NCBI RefSeq assembly: GCF_019048865.1
Contig: NZ_CP077604.1
Location: 1,488,001-1,552,000, forward strand
Direction of reading: 5' to 3'
Length of the DNA: 64,000 bases
DNA from: Aquihabitans sp. G128
GTDB taxonomy: Bacteria > Actinomycetota > Acidimicrobiia > Acidimicrobiales > Iamiaceae
The notes under the pieces were generated by a model. That model ran no database searches. It was not told where the DNA came from and worked only from the letters and a program-made list of their open reading frames with translations. Shown here in pieces: positions 35,874 through 46,106 of the stretch. How positions within the stretch are numbered: position 1 is the first letter of the stretch; each line of letters opens with the position of its first letter. The translations under genes were made by a program, and so were the position numbers.

Positions 35874-37502
35874 ATGGCCTTCAACCTCGCCCAGGTGAAC
35901 GAAGCGGTTGCTGCGGCCAACCCCGACCGTCCGGCGGTGATCCACGGCGCCGGGCAGCTCACCTACCAGGAGCTCACGGACCGGACCCGGCGCTTCGCCC
36001 ACGCCCTCGTCGGCCGGGGCTTCGGCACCCACCGGGAGCGCTCGGAGCTGGCCGGCCACGAGTCGGGCCAGGACCACCTGGCGATCTACCTGCACAACGG
36101 GCCGGAGTACATCGAGGCCATGCTCGGCGCCTTCAAGGCCCGGGTGGCACCGTTCAACGTCAACTACCGCTACGTCGCCGAGGAGCTGCGCTACCTGCTC
36201 GACAACGCCGGCACCCGCATCATCGTCTTCCACGAGGCCTTCGCGCCGACGCTCGCCGAGGTCCTTCCCGAGCTGCCCGACGTCGCCCTCCTGGTACAGG
36301 TGCCCGACGGGTCCGGCCACGACCTGCTGCCCGGCGCCGTCGCCTACGAGGACCTCCTCGCCGAGGGCTCCACCGAGCCGCTCGACCTGGCCTGGTCCCC
36401 CGACGACCTCTACATCCTCTACACCGGCGGCACCACCGGCATGCCCAAGGGCGTGCTCTGGCGCCAGCACGACATCTTCATCGGCGCCATGGGCGGCCGG
36501 CCCTTCGGCCAGAAGGAGGCGTTCACGTCGCTCGACGCCATCGTCGAGGCCTCTCGCAACGGCGGGGCCCGCATGATGTCGGTGGCGCCCCTGATGCACG
36601 GCGCCGCCCAGTGGGCCACGTTCACCGGGTTCACCGGCGGCAACACGCTCGTGTTCGTGAGCGATCCCACCCACCTCGACCCCGTCGACGTGTGGTCCAC
36701 CGTCGAGCGGGAGAAGGTCCTCACCCTCCAGATCGTCGGCGACGCCATGGGCCGGCCGCTGGTCGACGAGCTCGAGCGCCACCCCTACGACCTGTCCGGC
36801 CTCCTGGCCCTCGTGAGCGGCGGCGCCGCCCTGGGCTCCACGCTGAAGGACCGGTTCCTCGAGGTGGTCCCCCACGCCGTCGTCCTCGACGCCGTCGGCT
36901 CGAGCGAGACCGGCGCCCAGATGGGCCACACCTCCGCGAAGGGCGCCACCTCCACCGGCACCTTCGACCCGGGCCCCGAGACCTCGGTGGTGAGCGCCGA
37001 CCTGGCCCACGAGCTCGCCCCGGGGGCGGACGAGACCGGCTGGCTGGCCCAGCGCGGCCACGTCCCGCTCGGCTACCTCGGCGACGCCGCCAAGACCGCC
37101 GCCACCTTCCCCGTCATCGACGGCACCCGCTTCGCCGTCCCCGGCGACCGGGCCAACTGGCGCGCCGACGGCGTCATCGAGCTGCTGGGCCGCGACTCGG
37201 TCACCATCAACTCCGGCGGCGAGAAGATCTACGCGGAGGAGGTCGAGCAGGCCCTCGCCCACCACCCCGCCGTCTACGACGTCATCGTCGTCGGCCGCCC
37301 CAGCGAGCGCTGGGGCTCCGAGGTGGTCGCCATCGTCCAGCTCGCCGAGGGCGCCACCGTGACCGAGGAGGAGCTCCTCGCCGAGGCCCAACGCCACATC
37401 GCCCGCTACAAGCTCCCGAAGTCCTTCGTCTTCCGCCCCGAGCTCCAGCGCTCCCCGGCAGGCAAGGCCGACTACCGCTGGGCCAAGGAGCAAGCGCTCT
37501 AG
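35874..37502 (+). CDS. Acyl-CoA synthetase (AMP-forming)
   Basis: A 542-residue ANL ligase, paralogous to the one at 32915 (shared LYTGGTTGxPKGVxWR, HGxAQW, VPGDxAxxxADG). Motifs: YTGGTTGMPKGVLWR, GSSETGAQ, FAVPGDRANW, INSGGEKIYAEEVE and C-terminal Lys in RSPAGKADYRW. The similarity suggests the fadD-like lipid or steroid side-chain ligases of actinobacteria. Here a Shine-Dalgarno (AAGGAG) precedes ATG 35874, and TAACGT about 35 bases upstream may be the -10. Confidence 0.92.
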   Translation: MAFNLAQVNEAVAAANPDRPAVIHGAGQLTYQELTDRTRRFAHALVGRGFGTHRERSELAGHESGQDHLAIYLHNGPEYIEAMLGAFKARVAPFNVNYRYVAEELRYLLDNAGTRIIVFHEAFAPTLAEVLPELPDVALLVQVPDGSGHDLLPGAVAYEDLLAEGSTEPLDLAWSPDDLYILYTGGTTGMPKGVLWRQHDIFIGAMGGRPFGQKEAFTSLDAIVEASRNGGARMMSVAPLMHGAAQWATFTGFTGGNTLVFVSDPTHLDPVDVWSTVEREKVLTLQIVGDAMGRPLVDELERHPYDLSGLLALVSGGAALGSTLKDRFLEVVPHAVVLDAVGSSETGAQMGHTSAKGATSTGTFDPGPETSVVSADLAHELAPGADETGWLAQRGHVPLGYLGDAAKTAATFPVIDGTRFAVPGDRANWRADGVIELLGRDSVTINSGGEKIYAEEVEQALAHHPAVYDVIVVGRPSERWGSEVVAIVQLAEGATVTEEELLAEAQRHIARYKLPKSFVFRPELQRSPAGKADYRWAKEQAL

Positions 37503-37783
37503 GCCGCGCGCGGCGCGCAGGGTGCGAACGGACCAGCGCAACGAGGGGTGAGGAAGGACCCTGGCCCAGGCCCGCTCGCACCCAAGGCCCCGTGCAGCGA
37601 GCAACGGCGTTCGCCGAAGGCGAGCGGGCCCGAGCGGCCCGGGACGACGCGAAGCGAGTCCCGAGAGCGGAAGGGAGAGCGGACGATCGCCGACCCTCCA
37701 GCGACGAAGGAGCCGCACGACGAGCCAGCCGAGCTCCCGGCGAGGCCCGCCGGAGGCCGCCGGAGCGACCGGGATCGAAGGCG

Positions 37784-38425
37784 TCAGCCGTCGTCAGGGC
37801 CCGACCCGTCGAGCGCCGCGAGGACGCCGGCCCGCTCCGCGCCGACCGACGTGTCGTCACCGTGGCCGGTGTGCACGATGGTCTCGTCGGGGAGCACGAG
37901 CAGCCGGTCGGCGATGGAGCGGAGGATCACCGACTCGTCGCTGAACGAGCGACCGGTGGCCCCGGGGCCGCCGTTGAAGAGGGTGTCGCCGGAGAAGAGG
38001 ACGCCGTCGGCGGCGTCGTACAGGCAGCACCCGCCCGGGCTGTGGCCCGGGGTGTGCAGCACCTCGAGGGTGGTGCCGCCCACCTCGATGCGCTGCCCGT
38101 CGGCCAGCGGTGCGTCGGCCGGACGGTCGGGGTTCACCACGTCCCAGAGCATGGTGTCGTCCGGATGGACCCAGATCGGCGCCCCGACGGCGTCGGCGAG
38201 CGCGGCGGCCACGTTGATGTGGTCGTTGTGGCCGTGGGTGCACACGACCGCCACCACCTCGCGCCCGGCGACGCCGGCGACGATGGGCTCGTGGTCGTGG
38301 GCGGCGTCGATGACCACCACCTGCTCGTCGTCCCCGACGATCCAGATGTTGTTGTCCACCTCGAAGTCCCCGCCGTCGAGCGAGAAGATCCCGCTGGTGA
38401 CGACCTTGTCGATGCGCACCGCCAT
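37784..38425 (-). CDS. Metallo-beta-lactamase fold hydrolase, probable S-formylmycothiol hydrolase
   Basis: A 213-residue glyoxalase II-like enzyme. THGHNDH is the dizinc HxHxDH motif, HTPGHSPGG the third His, FSGDTLF the bridging Asp and HTGHGDDT the last His. Its start overlaps the stop of the mycothiol-dependent dehydrogenase (TGATG), the same pairing as Rv2259-Rv2260 in mycobacteria. Hydrolysis of S-formylmycothiol is therefore a reasonable inference. The 281 bases downstream (37503-37783) hold no recognisable gene. Confidence 0.88.
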   Translation of the reverse strand: MAVRIDKVVTSGIFSLDGGDFEVDNNIWIVGDDEQVVVIDAAHDHEPIVAGVAGREVVAVVCTHGHNDHINVAAALADAVGAPIWVHPDDTMLWDVVNPDRPADAPLADGQRIEVGGTTLEVLHTPGHSPGGCCLYDAADGVLFSGDTLFNGGPGATGRSFSDESVILRSIADRLLVLPDETIVHTGHGDDTSVGAERAGVLAALDGSGPDDG

Positions 38426-39525
38426 CAGCCCGCCACCCGGTCGCCGATGACCACGACGGAGCGCAGCACCTCGCCCCGCTCCATGCGGTGGAACGCCTCC
38501 TCGACGTCGTCGAGCGAGATGGTCTCGCTGACGAACCGGTCGAGGTCGAGCCGGCCCTGCAGGTAGAGGTCGATCAGCATCGGGAAGTCCCGGCTCGGCA
38601 GGCAGTCGCCGTACCAGGACGGCTTGAGCCGGCCCCCACGACCGAAGAAGTCGATCATCGGCAGCTCGATCTGCATCTCGGGGTTGGGCACGCCGACCTG
38701 GACGACGGTGCCGGCGAGGTCCCGGGCGTAGAAGGCCTGCTCGAACACCTTCGGGTTGCCGACGGCCTCGATGCACACGTCGGCGCCGTTGCCGTCGGTG
38801 AGCGCCTGGATGGCCTCGACCGGATCGACCTCCGAGGCCAGCACGGTGTGGGTGGCCCCGAAGGTCTTGGCCAGCTCCAGCTTCCCGGCGTCGAGGTCGA
38901 CGGCGATGATCTTGGCGGCGCCCGCCAGGCGGGCCCCCATGATGGCGGCGTCGCCCACGCCCCCGCAGCCGAACACGGCGACGGAGTCCCCCCGTCCGAC
39001 CTCGCCGGTGAACATGGCGGCTCCGAGGCCGGCCATGACCCCGCAGCCCAGCAGGCCGGCTGCCTCGGGCTTGGCCCGCGGGTCGACCTTGGTGGCCTGC
39101 CCGGCGGCCACCAGCGTCTTCTCGGCGAACGCGCCGATGCCCAGGGCCGGGGACAGGGCCTTGCCGTCGAGCGTCATCTTCTGCGTGGCGTTGTTGGTGG
39201 CGAAGCAGTACTCCGGCCGGCCGCGCCGGCAGGAGCGGCACTCGCCGCAGACCGCCCGCCAGTTCAGGACCACGAAGTCCCCCGGGGCCACCTCGGTGAC
39301 GTCCGGTCCGACCGACTCGACGATGCCTGCGGCCTCGTGGCCGAGCAGGAACGGGAAGTCGTCGTTGATGCCGCCCTCGCGGTAGTGCAGGTCGGTGTGG
39401 CACACACCGCACGCCTGCACCTGCACCAGCACCTCGCCGGGGCCCGGGTCGGGGACCTCGATGAGCTCCACCGACACCGGCGCCCCCTTCGCCTTGGCCA
39501 CCACGGCTCGGACCTGTTGCGGCAT
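38425..39525 (-). CDS. mscR: S-(hydroxymethyl)mycothiol dehydrogenase-like alcohol dehydrogenase
   Basis: A 366-residue zinc alcohol dehydrogenase. [19 protein letters not shown] and FLLGHEAAG hold the catalytic zinc ligands, [15 protein letters not shown] the four structural zinc Cys, and [17 protein letters not shown] the NAD site. [17 protein letters not shown] matches the MscR subgroup that oxidises the formaldehyde-mycothiol adduct and reduces nitrosomycothiol. Mycothiol synthesis (mshD) is encoded in the same window. It is translationally coupled to the hydrolase downstream. Confidence 0.88.
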   Translation of the reverse strand: MPQQVRAVVAKAKGAPVSVELIEVPDPGPGEVLVQVQACGVCHTDLHYREGGINDDFPFLLGHEAAGIVESVGPDVTEVAPGDFVVLNWRAVCGECRSCRRGRPEYCFATNNATQKMTLDGKALSPALGIGAFAEKTLVAAGQATKVDPRAKPEAAGLLGCGVMAGLGAAMFTGEVGRGDSVAVFGCGGVGDAAIMGARLAGAAKIIAVDLDAGKLELAKTFGATHTVLASEVDPVEAIQALTDGNGADVCIEAVGNPKVFEQAFYARDLAGTVVQVGVPNPEMQIELPMIDFFGRGGRLKPSWYGDCLPSRDFPMLIDLYLQGRLDLDRFVSETISLDDVEEAFHRMERGEVLRSVVVIGDRVAG

Positions 39526-39664
39526 CGCTGGTTCCCCTTCGTTCGACGGTGCACGGACCGTACCCCCACCACCTGCGACCCGCGGACCGCTCCGGCGGAC
39601 GTCGGCCGCCCGGGGCCGCCCTCACCCGTTCAGGTGGGTGTGCCGCCTACGGACACAGGTGTCG

Positions 39665-39696
39665 TTGACATCGCAGACCCGGTTAGGCAGACTTAC
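39665..39696 (+). promoter_or_regulatory. Promoter with possible DtxR/IdeR-like iron box
   Basis: TTGACA (39665-39670), a 17-base spacer and CAGACT (39688-39693) form a full promoter nine bases before the ferredoxin ATG. A partly palindromic GGTTAGGCAGACTTACC overlaps the -10; by eye 12 of 19 positions (39678-39696) match the consensus iron-regulator box. The promoter is well supported, the iron box less so. Confidence 0.6.
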
Positions 39697-39702
39697 CAAC
39701 CG

Positions 39703-39894
39703 ATGGTCGTCTGTCATTGCAACGTGGTGAGCGATCGGGAGATCCGAGCGGAGATCCTGACCGGGGCCCTGGATGCCGACGACGTCGCCGCGCGCTGCGA
39801 CGCCGGCACCCGCTGCGGCGGCTGCCGCCCGGTCATCGATGCCCTCCTCGCCGAGGCCGGCGTCAGCATCCGCCGGGCCTTCGCCGCAGCCTGA
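39703..39894 (+). CDS. bfd: Bacterioferritin-associated ferredoxin-like [2Fe-2S] protein
   Basis: A 63-residue BFD-like protein. Four Cys arranged as CHC near the N-terminus (VVCHCNVVSD) and C-x2-C (RCGGC) bind a [2Fe-2S] cluster. Bfd donates electrons to bacterioferritin to release iron, and bfr lies 168 bases downstream on the same strand. The promoter at 39665-39693 fits ATG 39703. Confidence 0.9.
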   Translation: MVVCHCNVVSDREIRAEILTGALDADDVAARCDAGTRCGGCRPVIDALLAEAGVSIRRAFAAA

Positions 39895-40062
39895 CCGGCT
39901 GCTCCGAGCCGACCGGCGCCCGGGCCACCACGCCCGCACCCGTCGTTCAGGGCCGCCCCCACCAGGGCATCCACCGCCCTGCACCCGCCGGGTCAAGCAC
40001 CCCAACCACCGGGCCGGGTCGCTACGGTTCCGGGCGAAGCGAACGCCGTTGGAGGCAGAGAC

Positions 40063-40533
40063 ATGCAAGGTGACCCCGAGATCCTCGAGCTGTTGAACGA
40101 GGTGCTCACCGCCGAGCTCACGGCGATCAACCAGTACTTCATCCACGCCAAGATGCGGTCGAACTGGGGCTTCCCGAAGCTGGCGGCGGTGGCCCGGCGC
40201 GAGTCCATCGAGGAGATGGAGGACGCCGACAAGCTGATCGACCGGATCCTGTACCTCGACGGCACGCCCAACCTGCAGCGCTACAACCCCGTCCGCGTGG
40301 GCGAGACGGTGCCGGAGCAACTCGCGCTGGAGCTGCAGACCGAGACCGAGGCCATCGAGCGCTACAACCGTGGCGTCGCCCTGGCCGTGGCCAAGGGCGA
40401 CAACGGCACCCGGGAGCTGCTCGAGCACCGCTTGGTCGACGAGGAGAGCCACGCCGACTGGCTCGAGGGCCAGCTCCACGTGATCGCCACCATCGGCGTC
40501 GAGAACTACCTGGCCCAGCAGATCCACGAGTGA
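40063..40533 (+). CDS. bfr: Bacterioferritin with His54 replaced by Asp
   Basis: A 156-residue iron-storage protein. Ferroxidase ligands at the standard positions are Glu18, Glu51, Glu94, Glu127 and His130, and Met52 is the haem ligand. Position 54, His in E. coli and mycobacterial Bfr, is Asp (ESIEEMEDADKL), which may change diiron chemistry. ATG 40063 has a good GGAGG Shine-Dalgarno, and TACGGT further upstream may be its -10. Confidence 0.95.
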   Translation: MQGDPEILELLNEVLTAELTAINQYFIHAKMRSNWGFPKLAAVARRESIEEMEDADKLIDRILYLDGTPNLQRYNPVRVGETVPEQLALELQTETEAIERYNRGVALAVAKGDNGTRELLEHRLVDEESHADWLEGQLHVIATIGVENYLAQQIHE

Positions 40534-40540
40534 CCTGCGG

Positions 40541-41122
40541 GTGAGCGGTTCTCGCTGGACCGACGACCCCGGCGTCCCCCGCGGCGCCACCTACGACGCC
40601 GGCTTCGAGCGCCTCGCGGCGTCCGGGGCCGACGTGCACGGCGAGGCCACCCTCGTCGCCGCGCTGAGCCCGGGCCGGCGGGTGCTCGACGCCGGCTGCG
40701 GCACCGGCCGGGTGGCCATCGAGCTCGCCCGCCGGGGCTTCGCCGTCACCGGCGTCGACCTGGACCCGGCCATGCTCGCCGCCGCCCGGGAGAAGGCGCC
40801 GGACCTCGACTGGCACCAATCCGACCTGGCGGCGTTCCGGACCGACGAGCGCTACGACCTCGCGGTGCTCGCCGGGAACGTGCTGATCTTCGTCGACCCC
40901 GGCACGGAGGCCGCCGTCGTCGCCGCCACCGCGGCGACCCTGCAGCCACGGGGGCTGCTCGTGGCCGGCTTCACCGTGCGGGGCGACGGCTACGGCCCGG
41001 CCGACCTCGATCGAGACGCCGCGGCAGCCGGCCTCGCCCTGGTGGATCGCTGGTCGACCTGGGACCGCGGACCGTGGCACCCCGGCGACCGCTACCAGGT
41101 CTCGGTGCACGCCCGGACCTGA
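40541..41122 (+). CDS. Class I SAM-dependent methyltransferase
   Basis: A 193-residue methyltransferase. VLDAGCGTGRVAIELARRG is motif I, VTGVDLDPAML motif II and LAVLAGNVLIFV motif IV. The substrate is unknown. GTG 40541 lies seven bases after the bfr stop, so it is likely co-transcribed with bfr. Confidence 0.88.
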   Translation: MSGSRWTDDPGVPRGATYDAGFERLAASGADVHGEATLVAALSPGRRVLDAGCGTGRVAIELARRGFAVTGVDLDPAMLAAAREKAPDLDWHQSDLAAFRTDERYDLAVLAGNVLIFVDPGTEAAVVAATAATLQPRGLLVAGFTVRGDGYGPADLDRDAAAAGLALVDRWSTWDRGPWHPGDRYQVSVHART

Positions 41123-41139
41123 GCGGGCCCCGGGGGCGA

Positions 41140-41919
41140 TCAGTCGGCCGGGACGGCCTTGGGCGGGCGGGGGAAGAAGGCGCTCGTCCGAGCGACGTAC
41201 TCGGCGTAGCCCGGGCGACGCTTCCCGATGGTCTTCTCGAGCATGGCCACCCCCGACACCCGCAGCAGCAGGAACGACATCACCAGCGGGCCGATCACCC
41301 CGAAGCGGCCCGGGCCGGTCTCGGCGGCCACCAGGAAGATGCCCCACCAGACGCAGAAGTCGCCGAAGTAGTTGGGGTGCCGGGTCAACCGCCACAGGCC
41401 TTGGTCCATGACCTGGCCCTGGTTGGCGGGATCGGCCTTGAACCGGGCCAGCTGGGCGTCGCCCACCGCTTCGAAGAACAGCCCCACCAGCCAGAGCAGC
41501 ACCCCGAGCGCCGCCAGCGGGCCGAGGCCGGCGGGACGGTCGGCCGAGACCGCGAGCTGGACGGGGAGCGACACCACCCACACCAGCACCCCCTGCAGGC
41601 CGAAGACGACGACCAGGCTGATGAGCCCGAACCGCTCGCCGTACCTCTTGCGCATGGCCTGGTAGCGGTAGTCCTCGCCGTGGCCGAGGTTGCGACGGGC
41701 GAGGTAGCCGCTCAGCCGCAGCCCCCAGACCGCCACCATCACCAGCAACAGGACCCGACGGGCTCCGACGCCGTCGGCGAGCGCCGCCACGGCTGCGGTC
41801 ACCACCACGAAGGCTGCGCCCCAGATGATGTCGACGATCGATGCGTCGTGCACGAGGAGGCTCACCACCCAGGTGAGCACCATCAACCCGGCCACGACCC
41901 CTGCAGCGACGATCAGCAC
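41140..41919 (-). CDS. DUF1295 membrane protein (steroid 5-alpha-reductase-like)
   Basis: A 259-residue polytopic protein. The C-terminal signature LWRLTRHPNYFGDFCVWWGIFL and the segment YRYQAMRKRYGERFGL match DUF1295, relatives of steroid 5-alpha reductases and isoprenylcysteine methyltransferases. Six or seven transmembrane helices are visible. The start is GTG 41919 (VLIVAAGVVAGL). Function in this organism is unknown. Confidence 0.85.
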   Translation of the reverse strand: MLIVAAGVVAGLMVLTWVVSLLVHDASIVDIIWGAAFVVVTAAVAALADGVGARRVLLLVMVAVWGLRLSGYLARRNLGHGEDYRYQAMRKRYGERFGLISLVVVFGLQGVLVWVVSLPVQLAVSADRPAGLGPLAALGVLLWLVGLFFEAVGDAQLARFKADPANQGQVMDQGLWRLTRHPNYFGDFCVWWGIFLVAAETGPGRFGVIGPLVMSFLLLRVSGVAMLEKTIGKRRPGYAEYVARTSAFFPRPPKAVPAD

Positions 41920-41995
41920 AGCCGGCCCCCTACCCTCGCCCCACCCGATCGGACCACCCGACCGCGCGGCGAGCGTACCCATGCCGGGCCCGGCG

Positions 41996-43435
41996 TCAGC
42001 GGGGCGGCGGGCCGCCGGCGAGCGGGCGCGACGAGCGCCAGGCGTCGCGCCCGTCGCGCTTGGCCTGGTACATGGCCAGGTCCGCGCGGTGCAGCAGGGT
42101 CGGCCGGTCGGCGTACCGGGCTCCCTGCGCCACGCCCACCGAGAGCGTGGCGGCGAGCGGATGCCCGTCGACCACGACCGGGGACCGGCCGGCCACCACG
42201 ATCGCCTCGGCCAGGGTGGTGCCGTCGCCCACCTCCGGCGCCGTCGCCACCACGACGAACTCGTCCCCGCCCGGCCGGGCGACGGTGCCGTGCGACCCGA
42301 CCAGGTCGACCAGGCGGCGGGCGACGGCCTCGAGGACCTCGTCGCCCACCCGGTGGCCGTGCGCATCGTTGACGCCCTTGAAGTCGTCGACGTCGACGAC
42401 CAGGACCACCACGGGGCCCTGCCCGAGCGAGCGGTCGAGCCCGTCGAGCATGGCCCGGCGGTTGACCAGGCCCGTCAGGTCGTCTCGCTCGATGAGGTCG
42501 CGGATCTCGGCCTCCTTGGCGGCCTGGTCCGTGACGTCGCGGCACACCCAGACCGTGATCTCCGACCCGGGCCCGGTGCGGCCCTCGACCTCGAGGACGC
42601 GCTCGGAGCCGTCGCGTCGCAGGACCTCGACGTGGGCCGGCGCACCCACCTCGAGCGCTGCCGCCCCAGCACCGAGGAGGGAGGCCAGCGTCTCGCCGCG
42701 GATCTCCTCGACGGGTCGGCGCAGCAGCGCGGCCGCGGCGCGGTTCGTGCGCACGATGTGGGGCCCGGTGGTGACCAGGACCCCGTCGGACATGGTCTCG
42801 AAGGCCAGCGCCAGCTCGGCGGCCCGGGCGTCGAGCTCGGCCCCGGTCCGCACCAGGCGCAGCAGCGATCGTCGCCGGTCGACGTAGATCGCCCCCATGG
42901 CCACCAGCAGGAGGCCCAGCATCCACACCCGACCGTTCCAGGCCGAGGCCTCGTCGGACAGCCCCACCCAGGTGGGCCCGACCCACAGCGAGGCGGACAG
43001 GCTGAGGAACGACAGGGGCAGGGCGGCGAGGATCGTGGCCGCCGTCGTCCACCAGACCACGGTGGCCACCAACACGACGCCGAGCAGCACCGCATCGTCC
43101 CGGGGCGCCACGAAGATCCAGAAGGCCGACACCCACGCCCCGAGGGCGAAGGACAGCCCGGCGAACACCAGGGCCGAGCGACCCCGGGGGTCGATGGCCG
43201 CCCCGTCGACCTGGTTGGCCCGGCTGACGGTGTGGCGGACGGCCACCACCGCGACCGACGCCAGGGTCCAGATCGCCCAACGCTCGCGGGACACCTCGCC
43301 GTAGACCGCCAGCCCGAGGAACACCAGCACGGCGAGCGTGCCGAGGTCGCCGAGCACCGAGTACGGCGTCAGCCCGGCCAGCAGCGGCGACCGTGCGGTC
43401 GGGTCCCGGGGTAGCGCCGCCTGCTGCTGGTCCAC
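41996..43435 (-). CDS. Membrane-anchored PAS-GGDEF diguanylate cyclase
   Basis: A 479-residue protein with about six N-terminal transmembrane helices (1-200), a PAS-like sensor (about 215-315, [26 protein letters not shown]) and a GGDEF domain (about 325-460). The active site is intact as [10 protein letters not shown], so c-di-GMP synthesis is expected. No RxxD inhibitory site is visible five residues before GGDEF. GTG 43435 begins [11 protein letters not shown]. It follows the GMC oxidoreductase by 20 bases. Confidence 0.9.
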   Translation of the reverse strand: MDQQQAALPRDPTARSPLLAGLTPYSVLGDLGTLAVLVFLGLAVYGEVSRERWAIWTLASVAVVAVRHTVSRANQVDGAAIDPRGRSALVFAGLSFALGAWVSAFWIFVAPRDDAVLLGVVLVATVVWWTTAATILAALPLSFLSLSASLWVGPTWVGLSDEASAWNGRVWMLGLLLVAMGAIYVDRRRSLLRLVRTGAELDARAAELALAFETMSDGVLVTTGPHIVRTNRAAAALLRRPVEEIRGETLASLLGAGAAALEVGAPAHVEVLRRDGSERVLEVEGRTGPGSEITVWVCRDVTDQAAKEAEIRDLIERDDLTGLVNRRAMLDGLDRSLGQGPVVVLVVDVDDFKGVNDAHGHRVGDEVLEAVARRLVDLVGSHGTVARPGGDEFVVVATAPEVGDGTTLAEAIVVAGRSPVVVDGHPLAATLSVGVAQGARYADRPTLLHRADLAMYQAKRDGRDAWRSSRPLAGGPPPR

Positions 43436-43455
43436 GTCGGTCCCCGGTCGCCCGC

Positions 43456-45145
43456 TCAGGCCGGTCGCAGGGCGGCCGGCGCGCCGACGGGCACCGCAGG
43501 GGTGCGCGGCGGCACGCGGTCGAGGCGCTCGTAGGGGGCGCCGAGCGGCGGTCGAGGGTCGACCTCGCCGTGGTTGGGCCAGAGGCTCATGGCCCGCTCG
43601 GTCATGGCGGTGATGGTCAGCGAGGGGTTGACGCCGAGGTTCGCCGACACCGCCGACCCGTCGGCCACCGAGAGGCCCTCGTAGCCGTAGACGCGCTGGT
43701 AGGCGTCGATGACGCCGGCCTCGGGGTCGGCGCCGATCGGGCAGCCACCGAGGATGTGGGCGGTGGTGGGCGCGCCGAGCAGGGTCTCGTTCCACGCGCC
43801 CCAGGCCTGCCCGCCGAGCAGGTCGGCCACCTCGCGCGCCGCGTCGTTGGCCACCGGCAGGTAGGTGGGGTTGGGCTCGCCGTGGCCGGGCCGGGTGACG
43901 AGGGTGCCGAGCCGCGGGTGCCGGCGCAGGGCGATGCTGTTGTCCCGGCTCTGCATCACCAGCAGGATCATCGACCGCTCGGACCAGCGGTGGACCGACA
44001 GCGAGCGGAGGAACCGCACGGGGTGGCGCACGATCGCGCCGAGGAACCGGACCTGGCGCGGCACCCGCCCACCGCCGTCGACCAGGACGGTGGTGAGCAG
44101 GCCCATGGCGTTGGAGCCCGGCGGGTACCGGCAGGGCTCGATGTGGGTGCTCTCGTCCGGGTGGATCGACGACGTGATGGCCACGCCGCGGGTGAGCTCG
44201 GGCCGGACCGTCGGGCCCGACGCCCCCACGATCGCCTCGCTGTTGGTGCGGACGACGTCGCCCAGCCGATCCGAGAGGTTCGGCAGCCGGCCCTGGTCGC
44301 GCAGGCGGAGCAGCAGCTTCACGGTGCCGAGCACGCCGGCGGAGAGGACCACCCGCTCCGCGGTGAGCGTCCGGCTGCGGGCGGTGGCGCGGGACCAGGC
44401 ACCGGGCTTGGCGGTGGTCACCCGCCAGCCGCCGCCGGGCAGCGGCTCGAGGTCGGTGACCTGGGTGTCGGGGTGGACCTCGGCACCCCGCTTCTCGGCC
44501 AGGTACAGGTAGTTGCGGTCGAGGGTGTTCTTCGCCCCCACCCGGCAGCCGACCATGCAGCTGCCGCAGTGGGTGCAGCCGACCTTGTCGGGCCCCTCGC
44601 CGCCGAAGTACGGGTCCGCCACCCGCTCGCCCGGCTTCCCGAACCAGACCCCGACCGGCGTGCGGTGGTAGGTGTCGGCCACCCCGAGGCGGGTGGCGAG
44701 CTGCTGCAGGTAGCCGTCGGCCGGGGTGTCGGCGGGGGTCTCCTCGACCCCGAGCATGCGCCGCGCCTGGTCGTAGTGGGGCGCCAGCTCCGCTCGCCAG
44801 TCGGTGATGGCCCCCCCACTGGGGGTCGACGTAGAACGGGTCGAGCGGCTCGTAGAGCGTGTTGGCGTAGACGAGGGACCCGCCACCGACCCCGGCGCCC
44901 GAGAGCACGGCGATGTCCTTGAGCGGGGTGATCCGCTGGATGCCCCGCAGGCCGAGCTTGGGCGCCCACAGGAAGCGCCGGAGCTGCCAGCTCGTCTTCG
45001 GCAGGGTCGTGGTGTCGAACCGGCGGCCCGCCTCGAGCACCCCCACCCGATAGCCCTTCTCGGTGGCCCGCAGCGCGGTGACGCTGCCCCCGAACCCGGA
45101 GCCCACCACCAGGACGTCGTAGTCGAAGCCGGTCATCGCTTGCAT
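43456..45145 (-). CDS. GMC oxidoreductase (cholesterol oxidase-like), frameshifted here
   Basis: A flavoprotein of about 562 residues. [22 protein letters not shown] is the FAD-binding fold, [16 protein letters not shown] follows, and near the C-terminus [24 protein letters not shown] is the flavin-domain end. A Cys-rich stretch [19 protein letters not shown] may hold a metal cluster. The frame breaks at the C7 run 44811-44817; removing one base joins DPQWG to AITDWRAEL. Start ATG 45145, or 45136. Related to actinobacterial ChoD-like proteins. Confidence 0.85.
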
Positions 45146-45206
45146 CGTTCCATGTCGCACCCGGCCGATGCACGACGCCGCCGGGCCCCCGCTCCGTGGT
45201 GGCGGG

Positions 45207-46106
45207 TCAGGCCGGGATGACGAGCGAGGGCTTGGCGGTACCGGTGCGGAACGGCTCGTACACCGCCAAGAGGGACCCGGAGGGACCGAGGACCGCCCAC
45301 GGGCCGTCGCCGTCGACGCCGAGCTCGTCGAGGGCCAGCACCTTGCCGACGGCCACGTCGGCGGCCCGGACCTCGTCGACGGCCACCTGGTCGAGGTGGC
45401 GCACGGCATCGGTCATGGGCAGGACGCGCTCGGCGTCGACCTGCTCCAGCGGCACGGCGTCGGCGAGGGTGAACGGCCCGACCGAGGTCCGGCGCAGCGT
45501 GCGCAGGTGCGCCCCGCCGCCGAGCGCGGTGCCGATGTCGGCGGCGAGCGTCCGGATGTAGGTGCCGGAGGAGCAGCTGACGGCCAGGGTGAACACCAGG
45601 TCGTCACCCTCGGGGCCGGGCAGCACCTCCAGCGAGTGCACCGTGACCGGCCGGGGCGGACGCTCGACCTCGATGCCCTGGCGAGCCAGCTCGTGCAGCC
45701 GCTTGCCGTCGATCTTGACCGCCGAGACCATCGGCGGGATCTGCTCGATGGGCCCCACGAAGGCCAGCGACGCCGCCCGCACCTGGTCGAGGGTGGTCCC
45801 CGCCATGTCGAAGGTGGCCGTGACCTCACCGGCGGCGTCGAGCGTGCTCGTCTCGGTCCCCAGCTGCACCTCGCCCACGTAGGCCTTGCCCAGCGGTGAG
45901 AGGAAGCGCAGGAGCTTGGTGGCGCGGCCGACGCCGAGCAGGAGGACCCCCGTGGCGTCGGGGTCGAGCGTGCCGGCGTGGCCGACCTTGCGGGTGCCGA
46001 GCAGGCCTCGCGACTTGGCGACGACGTCGTGGCTGGTCCAGCCCGCCGGCTTGTCGACGACGACGAGGCCGTCGGGCCCGGTGTGGGGCCCGCCGCGGCG
46101 CCCCAT
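45207..46106 (-). CDS. truB: tRNA pseudouridine-55 synthase
   Basis: A 299-residue enzyme that makes pseudouridine 55 in the T-loop of tRNAs. [17 protein letters not shown] begins the fold, and the catalytic Asp lies in [24 protein letters not shown] and a short C-terminal PUA-like domain follow. The start shares one base with the rbfA stop (TGATG). Confidence 0.96.
   Translation of the reverse strand: MGRRGGPHTGPDGLVVVDKPAGWTSHDVVAKSRGLLGTRKVGHAGTLDPDATGVLLLGVGRATKLLRFLSPLGKAYVGEVQLGTETSTLDAAGEVTATFDMAGTTLDQVRAASLAFVGPIEQIPPMVSAVKIDGKRLHELARQGIEVERPPRPVTVHSLEVLPGPEGDDLVFTLAVSCSSGTYIRTLAADIGTALGGGAHLRTLRRTSVGPFTLADAVPLEQVDAERVLPMTDAVRHLDQVAVDEVRAADVAVGKVLALDELGVDGDGPWAVLGPSGSLLAVYEPFRTGTAKPSLVIPA

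Noticed and set aside
37503..37783. A gene between the acyl-CoA ligase and the metallo-hydrolase
   Set aside because: The frames there give only Arg/Pro-rich low-complexity products with no start signal; it is left as non-coding.
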